Positions 25,595 to 35,616 are shown, numbered from the stretch's first letter. The stretch is 64,000 bases of DNA from Rhizobium sp. NFR07 (GCF_900111905.1 NZ_FOKM01000003.1:372001-436000); one strand, 5' to 3'. Numbers and translations: made by a program. The notes: generated by a model not told the origin, from the sequence alone.

Positions 25595-26530
25595 ATGCTG
25601 ACATTGCGGCAGATGCGCTATTTCGAGGCGCTGGCGACGACGCGGCATTTCGGGCGGGCGGCGGCGCTGGTGCATGTCAGCCAGCCGGCCTTGTCCTCGC
25701 AGATCATGGAGATGGAGGATCATCTCGGCATCAAGCTGGTGGAGCGCAGCCGCGCGGGCGTGCTGTTGACGCCGAAGGGGGCGGAGGTGTTGCGGCGCAT
25801 CCATATCATCCTCGGCGAGGTCGAACGGCTGGAGGAGACGGTGCGCGAGCGCGGCGGGCTTTTGGGCGGGCTGATCCGCATCGGCATCATACCGACCGTC
25901 GCGCCCTATCTGGTGCCGCATCTGGTGCCGCATCTGCGGGAAAATTTTCCGGCAATCGAGATCGAGCTGAAGGAGGCGGTGACCGACCGGCTGGTCGCGG
26001 AACTGGCCGACGGCAGGCTGGATGCGGTCATCGCCGCGCTGCCTGTCGAAGCGGACAATATCGAATCGAGGGTGCTGTTCTCCGACCGCTTCTTCATGGC
26101 GGTGGCGGATAATGATCGCGATATCCTGACCTCGCCGCTGACCGAAGCGCAGGTGGATGCCGAGCGGCTTCTGCTTCTGGAGGAGGGCCATTGCCTGCGC
26201 GATCAGGCGCTGGCCGTCTGCGGCACGGCCGGACGGCGCAGCCTCGTCAATTTCGGCGCCACCTCGATGGCGACGTTGCTGCAGATGGTGTCCCACGACA
26301 TGGGGATGACGCTGATCCCGGAAATGGCGATCTCATCCGAGACTGCCCGCAACAACCTGCGCATCGTGCCCTTTGCCGACCCGGCACCTTCGCGCGAGAT
26401 CGGGCTGATCTGGCGCAGGTCCAGCAGCCGCGCCGAGGATATGGCGGCGCTCGCCGATGCCATCATAGCCTGCGCGCCGCCGGCAGGCGGCACCGCAGGC
26501 CCCGCTCAGCCGAAAGCAGCCGTCGTCTAG
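25595..26530 (+). CDS. oxyR: hydrogen-peroxide-sensing LysR regulator
   Basis: A 311-residue LysR-type regulator with the OxyR redox switch. The effector domain contains LLLEEGHCLRDQALAVC (about residues 191-207), which matches the two Cys that form the regulatory disulfide in E. coli OxyR. The HTH is RHFGRAAALVHVSQPALSSQ near residue 18. In many rhizobia oxyR faces a catalase gene, but here no catalase is adjacent. It is convergent with an exported dienelactone hydrolase, and the two stop codons overlap on the tetranucleotide CTAG (26527-26530). Confidence 0.92.
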   Translation: MLTLRQMRYFEALATTRHFGRAAALVHVSQPALSSQIMEMEDHLGIKLVERSRAGVLLTPKGAEVLRRIHIILGEVERLEETVRERGGLLGGLIRIGIIPTVAPYLVPHLVPHLRENFPAIEIELKEAVTDRLVAELADGRLDAVIAALPVEADNIESRVLFSDRFFMAVADNDRDILTSPLTEAQVDAERLLLLEEGHCLRDQALAVCGTAGRRSLVNFGATSMATLLQMVSHDMGMTLIPEMAISSETARNNLRIVPFADPAPSREIGLIWRRSSSRAEDMAALADAIIACAPPAGGTAGPAQPKAAVV

Positions 26531-27423
26531 GACAGATATTTCTTGAAGAACTCGACGGTCCGGCTCCAGGCGAGATCGGCGGCGGCCTTGTCGTAGCGGG
26601 CGGCAGACGTATCGTTGTTGAAGGCGTGGTTGACGCCCTCGTAGACGAAAATCTCGAAGGTCTTGCCGTTCTTCTCCAGCGCCTCGCGATAGGCGGGGAT
26701 GCCGGCATTGATGCGCTCGTCGAGGCCGCCATAGTGGAACATCAGCGGCGCCTTGATGGCCGGAACATCGTCGGCTTTCGGCTGGGCACCGTAATAGGCC
26801 ACGCCGGCATTCAGGTCGGGCGAATGGACGGCGAAATTGTTGACCGTTCCGCCGCCCCAGCAGAAGCCGACGGCGCCGACCTTGCCGTTGGCGCCATCGA
26901 TGCCGGCAAGATATGTCCGGGCCGCTTCGGCATTGGCGGCCGTGTCCACGGCATCGAGGGTGGAAAACATCTGCCGGGCCTGATCTTCGTCTGCCGGCGT
27001 GCCGCCAAGCGGCGAAAGGAAATCCACCGCCAGCGCGTTGAAGCCTTCTAGCGCCATGCGGCGGGTGATATCCTTGATATGATTGTTGAGGCCGCGGTTC
27101 TCGTGAATGACGATGACGCCGCCGCGCGGGCCGGTGGCCGATTTCGGGCGCACCAGATAGCCCCTCATCATCACGCCCTTGGTGCCGGGAAAGGTAACGT
27201 CCTCGATCGCCAGGCGATCGTCGGTATCCGGCACGATCTCAGCCCTCGCGCCATCGGCGGCGAGCATCGGGGCAATCGCAGCTGCCGCAGCACCGGAGCC
27301 CGCAAGCACGCTCAGCCGCTCCATGAACTTGCGGCGATCGAGATGAAGATGGGTGTATTCGTCATAGGCGCTGATCATCGCCTGGGTGATCTTCGGGGTT
27401 TCCCCGCTGCCTTCCTTTTCCAT
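26527..27423 (-). CDS. dienelactone hydrolase family protein with Tat signal
   Basis: A 298-residue alpha/beta hydrolase of the dienelactone hydrolase class. A twin-arginine-type signal (DRRKFMERLSVLAGSG, about residues 29-44) predicts export, which is unusual for classical DLH of chlorocatechol degradation. The catalytic triad is visible: the Cys nucleophile in GFCWGGG, Asp in GGLDERI and His in GVNHAF. The start at 27423 is supported by GAGGAG; the longer frame to 27471 lacks a ribosome site. The physiological substrate is unknown. It is convergent with oxyR, overlapping by 4 bases. Confidence 0.9.
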   Translation of the reverse strand: MEKEGSGETPKITQAMISAYDEYTHLHLDRRKFMERLSVLAGSGAAAAAIAPMLAADGARAEIVPDTDDRLAIEDVTFPGTKGVMMRGYLVRPKSATGPRGGVIVIHENRGLNNHIKDITRRMALEGFNALAVDFLSPLGGTPADEDQARQMFSTLDAVDTAANAEAARTYLAGIDGANGKVGAVGFCWGGGTVNNFAVHSPDLNAGVAYYGAQPKADDVPAIKAPLMFHYGGLDERINAGIPAYREALEKNGKTFEIFVYEGVNHAFNNDTSAARYDKAAADLAWSRTVEFFKKYLS

Positions 27424-27525
27424 TGCTCGGCTCCTCGTCCGGACGGAATTCCGAACGAAGCCTACAGCCAATGGAGGCCGGGGAAGCTACACGTGTTCGT
27501 GAAAGCCTGCCCCGACCCACAGGGA

Positions 27526-27945
27526 TCAGTTGAGCGCCAGCCAGACGGCAAGCCAGATCCACATCAGGATCAGGGTGAAGAAGCCGACGAGGAAGGCCGG
27601 GCGGCGGTAGCGCAGCCGGTTGTTGGTCAGGTGCACCCAGACATGCACATAGCGGGAGACGACGAAAAGCCAGCCGAGCGCGACCGTTCCCCAATTGTCT
27701 GCCGTCGAGGCATAGAGCGTCAGGCTGACGGCATAGAAGAGCACGGGCAGTTCGAACTGGTTCTTGATGCTGTTATGAACGAGCAGGCTTTCCGGCGGCT
27801 CCTCGCGGTTCTCGCGGAACTGGCTGGCCTTGGCGCTGCCGCGCGTTACCGCGAAGGTGCGTTTTACAGACAGAAGCCAGTAGAGGAAAAAGACGAGCGC
27901 CGCATGGGCGATCATCGGCCAGAGCGTTGCATTGGTGGAAAGCAT
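27526..27945 (-). CDS. MAPEG family membrane protein
   Basis: A 139-residue four-helix membrane protein of the MAPEG family (membrane-associated eicosanoid/glutathione metabolism). Helices lie around residues 8-25, 58-80, 85-105 and 115-138. The family pattern between helices one and two (SIKNQFELPVLFYAV) is clear. Bacterial members are mostly uncharacterised; some have glutathione transferase or peroxidase activity. The ATG at 27945 has AGGAGA upstream. It lies upstream of the DLH-like gene on the same strand, with a gap of about 100 bases. Confidence 0.85.
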   Translation of the reverse strand: MLSTNATLWPMIAHAALVFFLYWLLSVKRTFAVTRGSAKASQFRENREEPPESLLVHNSIKNQFELPVLFYAVSLTLYASTADNWGTVALGWLFVVSRYVHVWVHLTNNRLRYRRPAFLVGFFTLILMWIWLAVWLALN

Positions 27946-28028
27946 GGGGTCTCCTAATAATGCGAAGAGCAATAGCCTTTGAATGCTTTGGAGACAACGG
28001 CGCTTACAGAAGAACCGGGGGAGTTTCA

Positions 28029-28421
28029 GTGTCCATCATCAGCCACATCACCTTGGGAACCAACGACAAGGCTCGATCGGCAACATTCTATGACGCGGTT
28101 CTGGGAGCTATCGGCTTTGCCCGGTTGCCCAAACCGCCCGAGAAGCCGCTTGCCTATGAGCGGGATGGCCAGATGCCGACCATCTACATCTACACTCCGG
28201 AGGATGGCCGCCCGGCGACATGGGGCAACGGAACGCACGTTGCCTTCATTGCCGAAACGAGATCGCAGGTCCATGCCTTCCACGACCATGCGCTGAACTG
28301 CGGCGGAACCAGCGAGGGGTCACCGGGTCCGCGACCGCATTACGGCCCGAACTACTACGCCGCCTATGTCCGCGATCCTGATGGCAACAAATTGCAGGCG
28401 GTCTGCTACTCCCCGGAGTAA
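28029..28421 (+). CDS. glyoxalase/bleomycin-resistance (VOC) family protein
   Basis: A 130-residue protein of the vicinal oxygen chelate fold, starting with ISHITLGTNDKARSATFYDA and ending with DPDGNKLQAVCY, the usual start and end of the domain. Members include glyoxalase I-like lyases, dioxygenases and resistance proteins; this one is short and has no specific substrate signature. The start is a GTG at 28029, preceded by GGGGAG; upstream in-frame codons have no ribosome site. It is divergent from the MAPEG gene and convergent with guaB. Confidence 0.85.
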   Translation: MSIISHITLGTNDKARSATFYDAVLGAIGFARLPKPPEKPLAYERDGQMPTIYIYTPEDGRPATWGNGTHVAFIAETRSQVHAFHDHALNCGGTSEGSPGPRPHYGPNYYAAYVRDPDGNKLQAVCYSPE

Positions 28422-28473
28422 CTGGTAATCCTGGCCATGACGCCGGGGTGGTGCCCAAGCTGAAGACGGACCA

Positions 28474-28506
28474 GAAACAAAACGGCCGGACATTTCTGCC
28501 CGGCCG
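28474..28506 (-). terminator. intrinsic terminator of guaB
   Basis: On the minus strand CGGCCGG pairs with CCGGCCG across a 10-base loop and is followed by TTTTGTTT, 27 bases after the guaB stop. Confidence 0.8.
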
Positions 28507-28533
28507 GAAATATGCTGAAGAGGTTCAGAGACC

Positions 28534-30027
28534 TCAGGAGCTGGCACCCGGATAGTTCGGGCTTTCACGGGTGATCGTCACGCCATGCGGGTGGCTTTCG
28601 CGCAGGCCGGCGCCGGAAATGCGCACGAAGGTCGCCTTGTCCTGGAAGTCCTTGATGTCCTTGCCACCGACATAGCCCATGGCGGCCTTTAGGCCACCGG
28701 CGAGCTGGTGCAGCACGGCCGAGACCGGCCCCTTGTAGGGGACCTGGCCCTCGATGCCTTCCGGCACGAGCTTCAGCGTGTCGCGCACTTCCGCCTGGAA
28801 GTAGCGGTCTGCCGAGCCGCGGGCCATGGCGCCAACGGAACCCATGCCGCGGTAAGCCTTGAAGGAACGGCCCTGGTAAAGGTAAACCTCGCCCGGGCTT
28901 TCATCGGTACCGGCGAGCAGCGAGCCGACCATGACGGCCGAAGCGCCGGCGGCGATGGCCTTGGCGAGATCGCCCGAGAACTTGATGCCGCCATCGGCGA
29001 TGACCGGGATGCCGTGCTTGTTGGCTTCTTCAACCGAAGCCATCACCGCTGCGAGCTGCGGCACGCCGACGCCTGCAACGACGCGGGTGGTGCAGATCGA
29101 GCCCGGACCGATGCCGACCTTGATGCCATCAGCACCGGCATCGATCAGTGCCTTGGTGCCTTCAGACGTCGCGACATTGCCGGCGATGATGCGAACCGAG
29201 TTCGACATGCGCTTGGTGGCGGCAACGGCATCCAGAACCTTCTGGGAATGGCCATGGGCGGTATCGACGACGATGACGTCGACGCCGGCTTCGATCAGGC
29301 GCTCTGCGCGCTCGACGCCATCAGGCCCGGTGGAGATGGCGGCAGCGACGCGCAGGCGGCCATGGGCATCCTTGGCGGCGTTCGGGTTGAGCTGCGACTT
29401 CTCGATATCCTTGACGGTGATGAGGCCGATACAGCGGCCTTCATTGTCGACCACCAGCAGCTTTTCGATGCGGTGCGAGTGCAGCAGGCGCTTGGCTTCG
29501 CTCTGCTCGACGCTTTCCTTGACCGTGATCAGGTTGTCCTTCGTCATCAGTTCGAAGATCTTCTGCGAAGGGTCGGAAGCGAAACGAACGTCGCGGTTCG
29601 TCAGGATACCGACCAGACGACCCGGGCGGCCGCCGTTTTCGACGACCGGGATGCCGGAAATGCCATGCGCCTTCATCAGCGAGAGGGCTTCGGCGAGCGT
29701 CGCGTCGGGGCCGATCGTGACCGGATTGACGACCATGCCGCTTTCGAACTTCTTGACCTGGCGGACCTCTTCGGCCTGCTCGATCGGGGTCAGATTGCGG
29801 TGGATGACGCCCATGCCGCCCGCCTGGGCCATGGCGATAGCCAGGCGGCTTTCGGTGACGGTGTCCATGGCCGAAGATAGGATCGGCAGCGAAAGGTCGA
29901 TGTCCTTGGCGATGCGGGTGGAGATATTGGTCTGCCCCGGCATGATTTCCGAGTGTCCCGGCTGAAGGAGGACATCGTCAAAGGTAAGCGCTTCTGCGCC
30001 GGTTGCCGAGATTACGATCCGAGCCAT
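28534..30027 (-). CDS. guaB: IMP dehydrogenase
   Basis: Oxidises IMP to XMP with NAD, the committed step of GMP synthesis. The 497-residue protein has the TIM-barrel core ([14 protein letters not shown] at the start), an inserted pair of CBS domains (about residues 95-210), and the catalytic loop [20 protein letters not shown] containing the active Cys. The start at 30027 (MARIVIS) is supported by GAAGGAA; the longer frame reads through non-coding sequence. It has its own terminator and is downstream of the metallo-beta-lactamase gene, from which another terminator separates it. Confidence 0.96.
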   Translation of the reverse strand: MARIVISATGAEALTFDDVLLQPGHSEIMPGQTNISTRIAKDIDLSLPILSSAMDTVTESRLAIAMAQAGGMGVIHRNLTPIEQAEEVRQVKKFESGMVVNPVTIGPDATLAEALSLMKAHGISGIPVVENGGRPGRLVGILTNRDVRFASDPSQKIFELMTKDNLITVKESVEQSEAKRLLHSHRIEKLLVVDNEGRCIGLITVKDIEKSQLNPNAAKDAHGRLRVAAAISTGPDGVERAERLIEAGVDVIVVDTAHGHSQKVLDAVAATKRMSNSVRIIAGNVATSEGTKALIDAGADGIKVGIGPGSICTTRVVAGVGVPQLAAVMASVEEANKHGIPVIADGGIKFSGDLAKAIAAGASAVMVGSLLAGTDESPGEVYLYQGRSFKAYRGMGSVGAMARGSADRYFQAEVRDTLKLVPEGIEGQVPYKGPVSAVLHQLAGGLKAAMGYVGGKDIKDFQDKATFVRISGAGLRESHPHGVTITRESPNYPGASS

Positions 30028-30153
30028 TGCCAATTCCTTCGGTTGAATAGGCAGAATCCTCCGGGAAAGGGAAAATCCCTGTCCGGCTTCTTCTGCATGA
30101 AATACATGGAAGTTGGCGAGGGCTGGTAACACGTTCATGACAGGAAGGGAACA

Positions 30154-30182
30154 GAAAAAACCCGAAGGGCTGCCCCTCCGGG
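30154..30182 (-). terminator. intrinsic terminator of the metallo-beta-lactamase gene
   Basis: On the minus strand CCCGGAGGG pairs with CCCTTCGGG (one G-U), followed by six T residues. It separates the upstream hydrolase gene from guaB. Confidence 0.85.
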
Positions 30183-30216
30183 TTTGCATGGCTCGCAATT
30201 CAGCCGTGAGCTCTCG

Positions 30217-31221
30217 TCAGATGTCGAACTGGTAGCTCTTCGGGACGAAGCGGTAGCCGGTTTCCTGCTTCTCCGCGTAGCCGACAGCCGGGAACGGCAT
30301 GTGGTAGCCGAGGAAGGCGACCTTGTCGGTGGCGATCATGTCGAACACCTTCTTGCGCGTCGCAGCAGCAGCGGCCTTGTCCATGTCGAACTTCACTTCC
30401 CAATCCGGGCGCTGCAGCGACAGGACGAAGTGGTTGGCGGTATCGGCCGTCAGGATCAGGCGCTTGCCCTGCGATTCCACGTTGAAGATCAGCATGCCGG
30501 GCGTATGGCCGGCGGCGAGCATGCCGGTGATGCCGGGGACGACTTCGCCGCCGTCACCGATGAAGGTCATCTTTTCGGCGAGCGGCTTGACGTTGGCAAG
30601 CACGGCCTTCTGGTTGCCTTCGGCCGGCGTGCCGGCGCGGGCGGCATCGGTCCAGAAGTCGTATTCGGTCTGGCCGGTGATGTAGCTGGCATTCTCGAAG
30701 GCCGGCTTGCCGTCTTCCATCAGGCCGCCGATATGGTCGCCGTGAAGGTGGGTGAGCACAACCTTGGTGACATCCGCCGGCATGTAGCCCGCAGCCGCCA
30801 TGCCTTCCACCAGGCGACCCGCGCCCATGGCGTGGCCGGCCTTGCCGAAGCCGGTGTCGAACAGGATGACGTCACTGCCGGTATCGATCAGCGTCGGGGA
30901 GAAGCTGTTGACGAACTGGTCGGTCGGCAGGAAGTTTTCGGCAAGCAGCGCGCCGACGGTCTCGGCCGACTGGTTGGTGCCGAAGGTCTCATTGGGCACG
31001 CCGGACGGACGCGCGCCGTCCTTGACGACGAGAACCTGGAAACCGCCGACCTTGAACTTGTGAATGTCGGGTGGGGTGACACGATCGATTGCCAATTCAC
31101 TACTCGCTTTTGTGCTGTCCTGGGCAAATGCTGCCCGATTGCCGATGATTGCCGGGGCGGCGAGGATGGTGACACCTGCCGTACCAAGTAATGTTCGTCT
31201 TCCGATACCTTTTTCAACCAT
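30217..31221 (-). CDS. metallo-beta-lactamase-fold hydrolase with Tat signal
   Basis: A 334-residue exported metallohydrolase. A twin-arginine signal (GRRTLLGTAGVTILAAPAI) at the N-terminus predicts export of the folded protein. The zinc-binding signature is HLHGDHIGG (about residue 160), followed by a second His (AAGHTPG) and Asp (LTADTAN), and the C-terminal YHMPFPAVGY supplies a further His. It belongs to the AHL-lactonase/AttM-like or alkylsulfatase-like branch; which one is open. Monocistronic, with its own terminator, and divergent from an MFS transporter. Confidence 0.87.
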   Translation of the reverse strand: MVEKGIGRRTLLGTAGVTILAAPAIIGNRAAFAQDSTKASSELAIDRVTPPDIHKFKVGGFQVLVVKDGARPSGVPNETFGTNQSAETVGALLAENFLPTDQFVNSFSPTLIDTGSDVILFDTGFGKAGHAMGAGRLVEGMAAAGYMPADVTKVVLTHLHGDHIGGLMEDGKPAFENASYITGQTEYDFWTDAARAGTPAEGNQKAVLANVKPLAEKMTFIGDGGEVVPGITGMLAAGHTPGMLIFNVESQGKRLILTADTANHFVLSLQRPDWEVKFDMDKAAAAATRKKVFDMIATDKVAFLGYHMPFPAVGYAEKQETGYRFVPKSYQFDI

Positions 31222-31419
31222 ATCCCAAATCCCTCGCGACAGATCGTTTTGCCACGCCTATCTAACGCGCCGGCGAGAAAAGTAGACGACGCGGCGGGTG
31301 GAAAAGCCGCATTTCACGCAGACGTGACACCAGAACGAGAAAGCGCAGGATCGTCCTTGGCAGACGGGCATTAGAGGTTTACACCGCCCTCACCTCTTTC
31401 TTTCCGGGCCTGTCATCCC

Positions 31420-32844
31420 ATGGCATCCGTCTCAATGAACCGCATCATTCCCCTCATCCTCGCCGTCGCGCTCTTCATGGAGCAGATGGATTCCACCGTA
31501 ATTGCCACGGCGCTGCCGACGATCGCTCTCGATCTCGGTGTCAGCCCGATCACCCTGAAGCTGGCGCTGACCTCCTACATGGTGGCGCTCGCCATGTTCA
31601 TTCCGATCAGCGGCTGGATGTCGGACAAGTTCGGGGCGAAGAAGATCTTCCGGCTGGCGATCCTGGTCTTCGTCATCGGCTCGGTGCTCTGCGCCATATC
31701 GGATTCGCTGATCCAGTTCGTACTGTCGCGCTTCCTGCAGGGGATGGGCGGGGCGATGATGACGCCAGTCGGGCGTCTCGTGCTGTTGCGCACCACAAGC
31801 CGCAGCGATCTCGTCTCCGCCATGGCACTGCTCACCATCCCGGCGCTGGTCGGGCCGCTGACGGGACCGCCGATCGGCGGGTTCATCACCACCTATTTCT
31901 CCTGGCACTGGATCTTCATCATCAACGTGCCGATCGGACTTGCCGGCATCTATCTGACCGGTGTCCACCTGCCGGACGTGCCGCCGATGGCAACCGAGCG
32001 GCTGGACTGGATGGGTTTCTTCCTGACCTCGGTCGCCGCTTCGGGCGTCGTCTTCGGGCTATCGGTGATCGGCCTGCCTGCCCTGCCACCGGCCGTGGGG
32101 ATCAGCGCCACGATCGCAGGCTTTGTCGCCTCCTTCCTCTATGTGCGTCACGCCCGGCGGCATCCGCACCCGATCCTCAACCTGAAGATTTTCAACGATC
32201 GCGCGTTTCGGGCATCGACGAGCGGCGGCACGCTGTTCCGCATCGCGACCGGCGCCATCCCCTTCCTGATGCCGCTGATGCTACAGCTCGGTTTCGGGCT
32301 CAATCCGTTCCAGTCAGGCCTCATCACATTCGCCGGCGCCATCGGCGCGCTGACGGTGAAGTTCCTGGCCCGGCGGCTGTTTTCGCTTCTCGGCTTCCGC
32401 ACGGCACTGCTCCTGGCCGGCCTGCTCGGAGCGGCGATGACGGCGGTCAACGGCTTCTTCACGCCCGAGACGCCGCATATCCTCATCATCGGCTCGCTGC
32501 TGGTGGCGGGGTTCTTCCGCTCGCTGTTCTTCACCGGCGCCAATGCGCTCGGCTATTCGGAAATCTCCGATCAGCTGGCAAGCCAGGCGACGTCCATGGC
32601 ATCCGCCATGCAGCAGGTCAGCCTAGCACTCGGCGTGGCCTTTGCGGCCTTCATCCTGGAAATGTCGTCGGCGTATTCCGGCACGCATCTGCAGCTTGCC
32701 GATTTCCACATCGCCTTCTTGATCGTGGCGACGGTCTCGGTGTTTTCGATCGTGCCGATCTTCAATCTCGACCCTTTGACAGGAGCCGAGGTTTCCGGCC
32801 ACCGCCGCGGAATGCGCGTCGTGCAGCCGGAAGCAGGCGAGTAA
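31420..32844 (+). CDS. MFS multidrug exporter (DHA2/EmrB-like)
   Basis: A 474-residue inner-membrane transporter with about 13-14 hydrophobic helices. The N-terminal helix contains the D-E-related signature of the DHA2 family (FMEQMDSTVIATALPTIA), the loop 2-3 motif A appears as GWMSDKFGAKKIF, and motif C as GPLTGPPIGG. Members export toxic compounds in exchange for protons. No membrane-fusion (EmrA) partner is adjacent, so it may act alone. It is divergent from the MBL-fold hydrolase and convergent with rlmE, whose stop lies 3 bases away. Confidence 0.87.
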   Translation: MASVSMNRIIPLILAVALFMEQMDSTVIATALPTIALDLGVSPITLKLALTSYMVALAMFIPISGWMSDKFGAKKIFRLAILVFVIGSVLCAISDSLIQFVLSRFLQGMGGAMMTPVGRLVLLRTTSRSDLVSAMALLTIPALVGPLTGPPIGGFITTYFSWHWIFIINVPIGLAGIYLTGVHLPDVPPMATERLDWMGFFLTSVAASGVVFGLSVIGLPALPPAVGISATIAGFVASFLYVRHARRHPHPILNLKIFNDRAFRASTSGGTLFRIATGAIPFLMPLMLQLGFGLNPFQSGLITFAGAIGALTVKFLARRLFSLLGFRTALLLAGLLGAAMTAVNGFFTPETPHILIIGSLLVAGFFRSLFFTGANALGYSEISDQLASQATSMASAMQQVSLALGVAFAAFILEMSSAYSGTHLQLADFHIAFLIVATVSVFSIVPIFNLDPLTGAEVSGHRRGMRVVQPEAGE

Positions 32845-32847
32845 GGA

Positions 32848-33588
32848 TCAGAGCGCGGACGCTTCGTCCTCGCCCTCGCTATCAGTCTCTGCGGCACGGC
32901 GGCCCTTGAAGTGCTTGGCGAGCAGGAACATCTCGACCGATTCCTGCCGCGACGAGGCGGGCTTCACATGGATGACCTGCTTGAAATTCTTCTTCAGCAG
33001 GTCGAGCAGATCCTTTTCCGTGCCACCCTGGAAGGTTTTCGCCAGGAAGTGACCGCCTTCGGCCAGAACCTCGATGGCGAAATGCGCAGCGACCTCGCAC
33101 AGATGCATGGTGCGCAGGTGATCGGTGCGGTGATGGCCGGTGGTCGGCGCCGCCATGTCGGAGAGAACGAGATTGGGCACCCCGCCAATCGCTTCCTTCA
33201 GGAGTTCGGGTGCGCTGTCATCGAGAAAGTCGAGCTGTAGGATTTTGACACCCGGCAGCGGATCGACCTCGAGGAAGTCGATTGCGGCGACGCGGGGATC
33301 CTCGTCCGTCGAATTCGTCACCTTGGCGGCGATCTGCGACCAGCTGCCCGGAGCAGCACCAAGGTCGATGATGCGCTTCGCGCCCTTGAGGATCTGGTGC
33401 TTCTCGTCGATTTCGAGCAGCTTGAAGGCCGCGCGGGCGCGATAACCTTCGAGCTTCGCCCGCTGGACATAAGGGTCGTTGATATGGCGCTCGAGCCAGC
33501 GGCGCGAAGAGGCCTTCAGCTTGCCCTTCTTCACCTTCTGGCCCAGCTTGCGGCCCGTTCTGTTTATGCCGACCGGTGGTTTTGTCAT
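32848..33588 (-). CDS. rlmE: 23S rRNA (uridine-2552-2'-O)-methyltransferase
   Basis: The FtsJ/RrmJ-type enzyme that methylates U2552 in the A-loop of 23S rRNA late in ribosome assembly. The 246-residue protein has motif [14 protein letters not shown] (about residue 74) and the catalytic K-D-K-E residues, including the LSDMAAP and FLAKTFQGG segments. A basic N-terminal extension and an acidic C-terminal tail ([13 protein letters not shown]) are longer than in E. coli. The start at 33588 overlaps the ppx stop (ATGA), indicating translational coupling. Confidence 0.95.
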   Translation of the reverse strand: MTKPPVGINRTGRKLGQKVKKGKLKASSRRWLERHINDPYVQRAKLEGYRARAAFKLLEIDEKHQILKGAKRIIDLGAAPGSWSQIAAKVTNSTDEDPRVAAIDFLEVDPLPGVKILQLDFLDDSAPELLKEAIGGVPNLVLSDMAAPTTGHHRTDHLRTMHLCEVAAHFAIEVLAEGGHFLAKTFQGGTEKDLLDLLKKNFKQVIHVKPASSRQESVEMFLLAKHFKGRRAAETDSEGEDEASAL

Positions 33589-35228
33589 CGCCGTTTCAAA
33601 CCTTCTTCGGTACCGCCGTTCGCCGCGCGGCGCGAGCGGCCGCGCCGCCATACGCCGTCATCGGCCATCATGTCTGTCAAAAGCCCTTCGCGCAGGCCGC
33701 GATCGGCCACCCGCATGCGGTTGGACGGCCAGCGGCGGCGGATCGCCTCCAGGATGGCACAGCCGGCGAGCACGAGATCGGCCCGGTCCGGACCGATGCA
33801 GGGATTGGCGGCACGACCGGCAAAATCCCACGACAAAAGCTTCGCCTGCATGGCGGAGACTTCCGCATCCGAAAGCCACAGCCCGTCGACCCTGCGGCGA
33901 TCATAGCGCGGCAGGTCTAGATGGACGCCGGCAAGCGTCGTGACCGTGCCGGACGTGCCGATGAGGTGGAAATCGTGATCCGGATTGCGTCTGGCCGAGC
34001 CGATCGGCGGGCAATCGAACTTTGCCAGCATGCCCTCGACCTCGACCACCATCGCCTCGAAGACATCGGGCGTGACATCGCGACCGCCATGGCGTTCCGA
34101 CAGCGTCACGACGCCGACGGGAAGCGAGGTCCAGTGGGTGATGTGGTTGGCAAGCCTGCTCGAACGATTGTCGCCGATGCGGATTACCGCAATTTCCGAC
34201 GAGCCGCCGCCAATATCGAAGAGCACGATGGAGCGCGCCTCGCGGCCGACGAGCGACGAGCAGCCGGAGACCGCAAGCCGGGCTTCCGTCTCGCGATCGA
34301 TGATCTCGAGATCGAGCCCGGTTTCCGCCGTGACGCGGGCCAGGAACTCCTCGCCATTGGCCGCCGCGCGGCAGGCCTCGGTGGCGATCAGCCGCATCTT
34401 GCGGATCGGCTTGGCCGAAAGCTTGGACGCGCAGATGCGCAGCGCCTCGACGGCGCGGTCCATGGCATCAGCGGACAGCCTGCCGGTGGCGGCAAGCCCC
34501 TCGCCGAGCCGCACGATGCGGGAAAAGGCGTCAACGACGCGGAAATGGCCGGGCCGCGTCGGCTGGGCGATCAGCAGGCGGCAATTGTTTGTGCCGAGAT
34601 CGAGCGCGGCATAAAGATCGTCGCGGAAGGGAAGTGCCGCCTCGAAACCGTGCTGGCCGGGCATCGCAGCGCCATTGGCGCGCTCCGCCGCATGGGGGGA
34701 GTTTGCGCGCAGCAGCGCCGGCTGGGAGACGCCGTTCAGCGCATCGCGGGCGTGCGCGTCCTTGGCGGAACCCTGAGCGTGTCCATGATTTCCCCTGCCC
34801 TGGCTTCCCTGGCCCTGGTTTCCCTGGCCCTGGGCGAGCGGGCGCCCCTGAAGACCACGGCCGCCGCGATTCTTCTTGCGGCGGTCCCGTCCCTTGGCCT
34901 TTACGGCATTACCGGGTTGTGCGGAATTCTGACGCTGGTCCTGTTCGGCGCGCACGGGTGCGGCCGACGGCGCGGCAGCCGTATCGGGATTGGCGGGACG
35001 GTCGGATCTCGACCGCCGACGCTTACGCTTGCGCGCAGGATGATCCTGCTTCGCTTCGAGACGGGCGGCATTCTCGGCGGAAGGGGCCGATGATGCGTGC
35101 GGAGAGGCCGACGCGTTACGGTTCTTGCCGCCGCGCTTGCCCTTCCTGCGGCGGGACGGCTTGCCAGCCCCGCCTTCTGCCGCCGACGCCCCGCCATTTT
35201 GCGGCACACGGCCGCTATCGGGGTCCAT
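33585..35228 (-). CDS. Ppx/GppA family phosphatase with long basic N-terminal extension
   Basis: An exopolyphosphatase/guanosine pentaphosphate phosphatase family protein of 547 residues. The catalytic ASKHA domain starts about residue 205 ([16 protein letters not shown]) and includes [11 protein letters not shown] and [11 protein letters not shown]. The N-terminal 200 residues are low-complexity and highly basic: [25 protein letters not shown] and [13 protein letters not shown] blocks plus a [15 protein letters not shown] repeat. That resembles nucleic-acid- or polyanion-binding tails. The start at 35228 is the first Met below the tRNA; an internal Met at 34664 would remove the extension. 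Coupled to rlmE by an ATGA overlap. Confidence 0.87.
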   Translation of the reverse strand: MDPDSGRVPQNGGASAAEGGAGKPSRRRKGKRGGKNRNASASPHASSAPSAENAARLEAKQDHPARKRKRRRSRSDRPANPDTAAAPSAAPVRAEQDQRQNSAQPGNAVKAKGRDRRKKNRGGRGLQGRPLAQGQGNQGQGSQGRGNHGHAQGSAKDAHARDALNGVSQPALLRANSPHAAERANGAAMPGQHGFEAALPFRDDLYAALDLGTNNCRLLIAQPTRPGHFRVVDAFSRIVRLGEGLAATGRLSADAMDRAVEALRICASKLSAKPIRKMRLIATEACRAAANGEEFLARVTAETGLDLEIIDRETEARLAVSGCSSLVGREARSIVLFDIGGGSSEIAVIRIGDNRSSRLANHITHWTSLPVGVVTLSERHGGRDVTPDVFEAMVVEVEGMLAKFDCPPIGSARRNPDHDFHLIGTSGTVTTLAGVHLDLPRYDRRRVDGLWLSDAEVSAMQAKLLSWDFAGRAANPCIGPDRADLVLAGCAILEAIRRRWPSNRMRVADRGLREGLLTDMMADDGVWRRGRSRRAANGGTEEGLKRR

Positions 35229-35542
35229 TGGTCGTTCTGTCCATCTCGCCGCGCACCACCTGAAAAGGGACGCTGCGGCGTCTGATTGCTTCGTTGTCCC
35301 AAAGATAACAGCGAGGGCGCCATTCGCCAACCGCCTTTTTCGAAGGGCGGGCGCAGCATCCGTCGAACACCGGCTGCATCCCCCGTGCGGCCTTCGTCCA
35401 GCCCCTGTGCAAGCCCCCTCGCCCGGGGTCGGCGGCCAACGAAGAACGTTGCGAAAAAATTTCGGAAAAAGGTATTTGCAAGTCGCAAAGGTTTGGCTAT
35501 AAGCGCCGCACACCGATGAGCCGGCCAATGGCCGCTCCCTGC
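35229..35542. other. intergenic region upstream of ppx and tRNA-Gln
   Basis: A 314-base gap between the basic-tailed phosphatase (minus) and tRNA-Gln (plus). It contains the tRNA promoter at 35476-35503. I see no gene: the phosphatase frame continues in the minus direction but without a ribosome site or recognisable protein. Confidence 0.6.
35476..35503 (+). promoter_or_regulatory. candidate sigma-70 promoter of tRNA-Gln
   Basis: TTGCAA (35476-35481) and TATAAG (35498-35503, preceded by C) are separated by 16 bases, close to the rhizobial CTTGAC/CTATAT pattern. A start around 35510 would leave a leader of about 33 bases before the tRNA. Position and spacing are seen; function is inferred. 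Confidence 0.6.
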
Positions 35543-35616
35543 TGGGGAATAGTTCAACGGTAGAACGACGGACTCTGACTCCGTTAATCTTGGTTCGAAT
35601 CCAGGTTCCCCAGCCA
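35543..35616 (+). tRNA. tRNA-Gln (anticodon CTG)
   Basis: A complete cloverleaf: acceptor TGGGGAA pairs with TTCCCCA, the D-stem is GTTC/GAAC, and the anticodon stem ACGGA/TCCGT holds the loop CTCTGAC with anticodon CTG. The T-stem and loop end in GGTTCGAATCC, the discriminator is G, and the 3' CCA is encoded. It reads CAG codons, which dominate glutamine usage in this high-G+C genome. No integration scar or integrase is visible at its 3' end. Confidence 0.97.
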
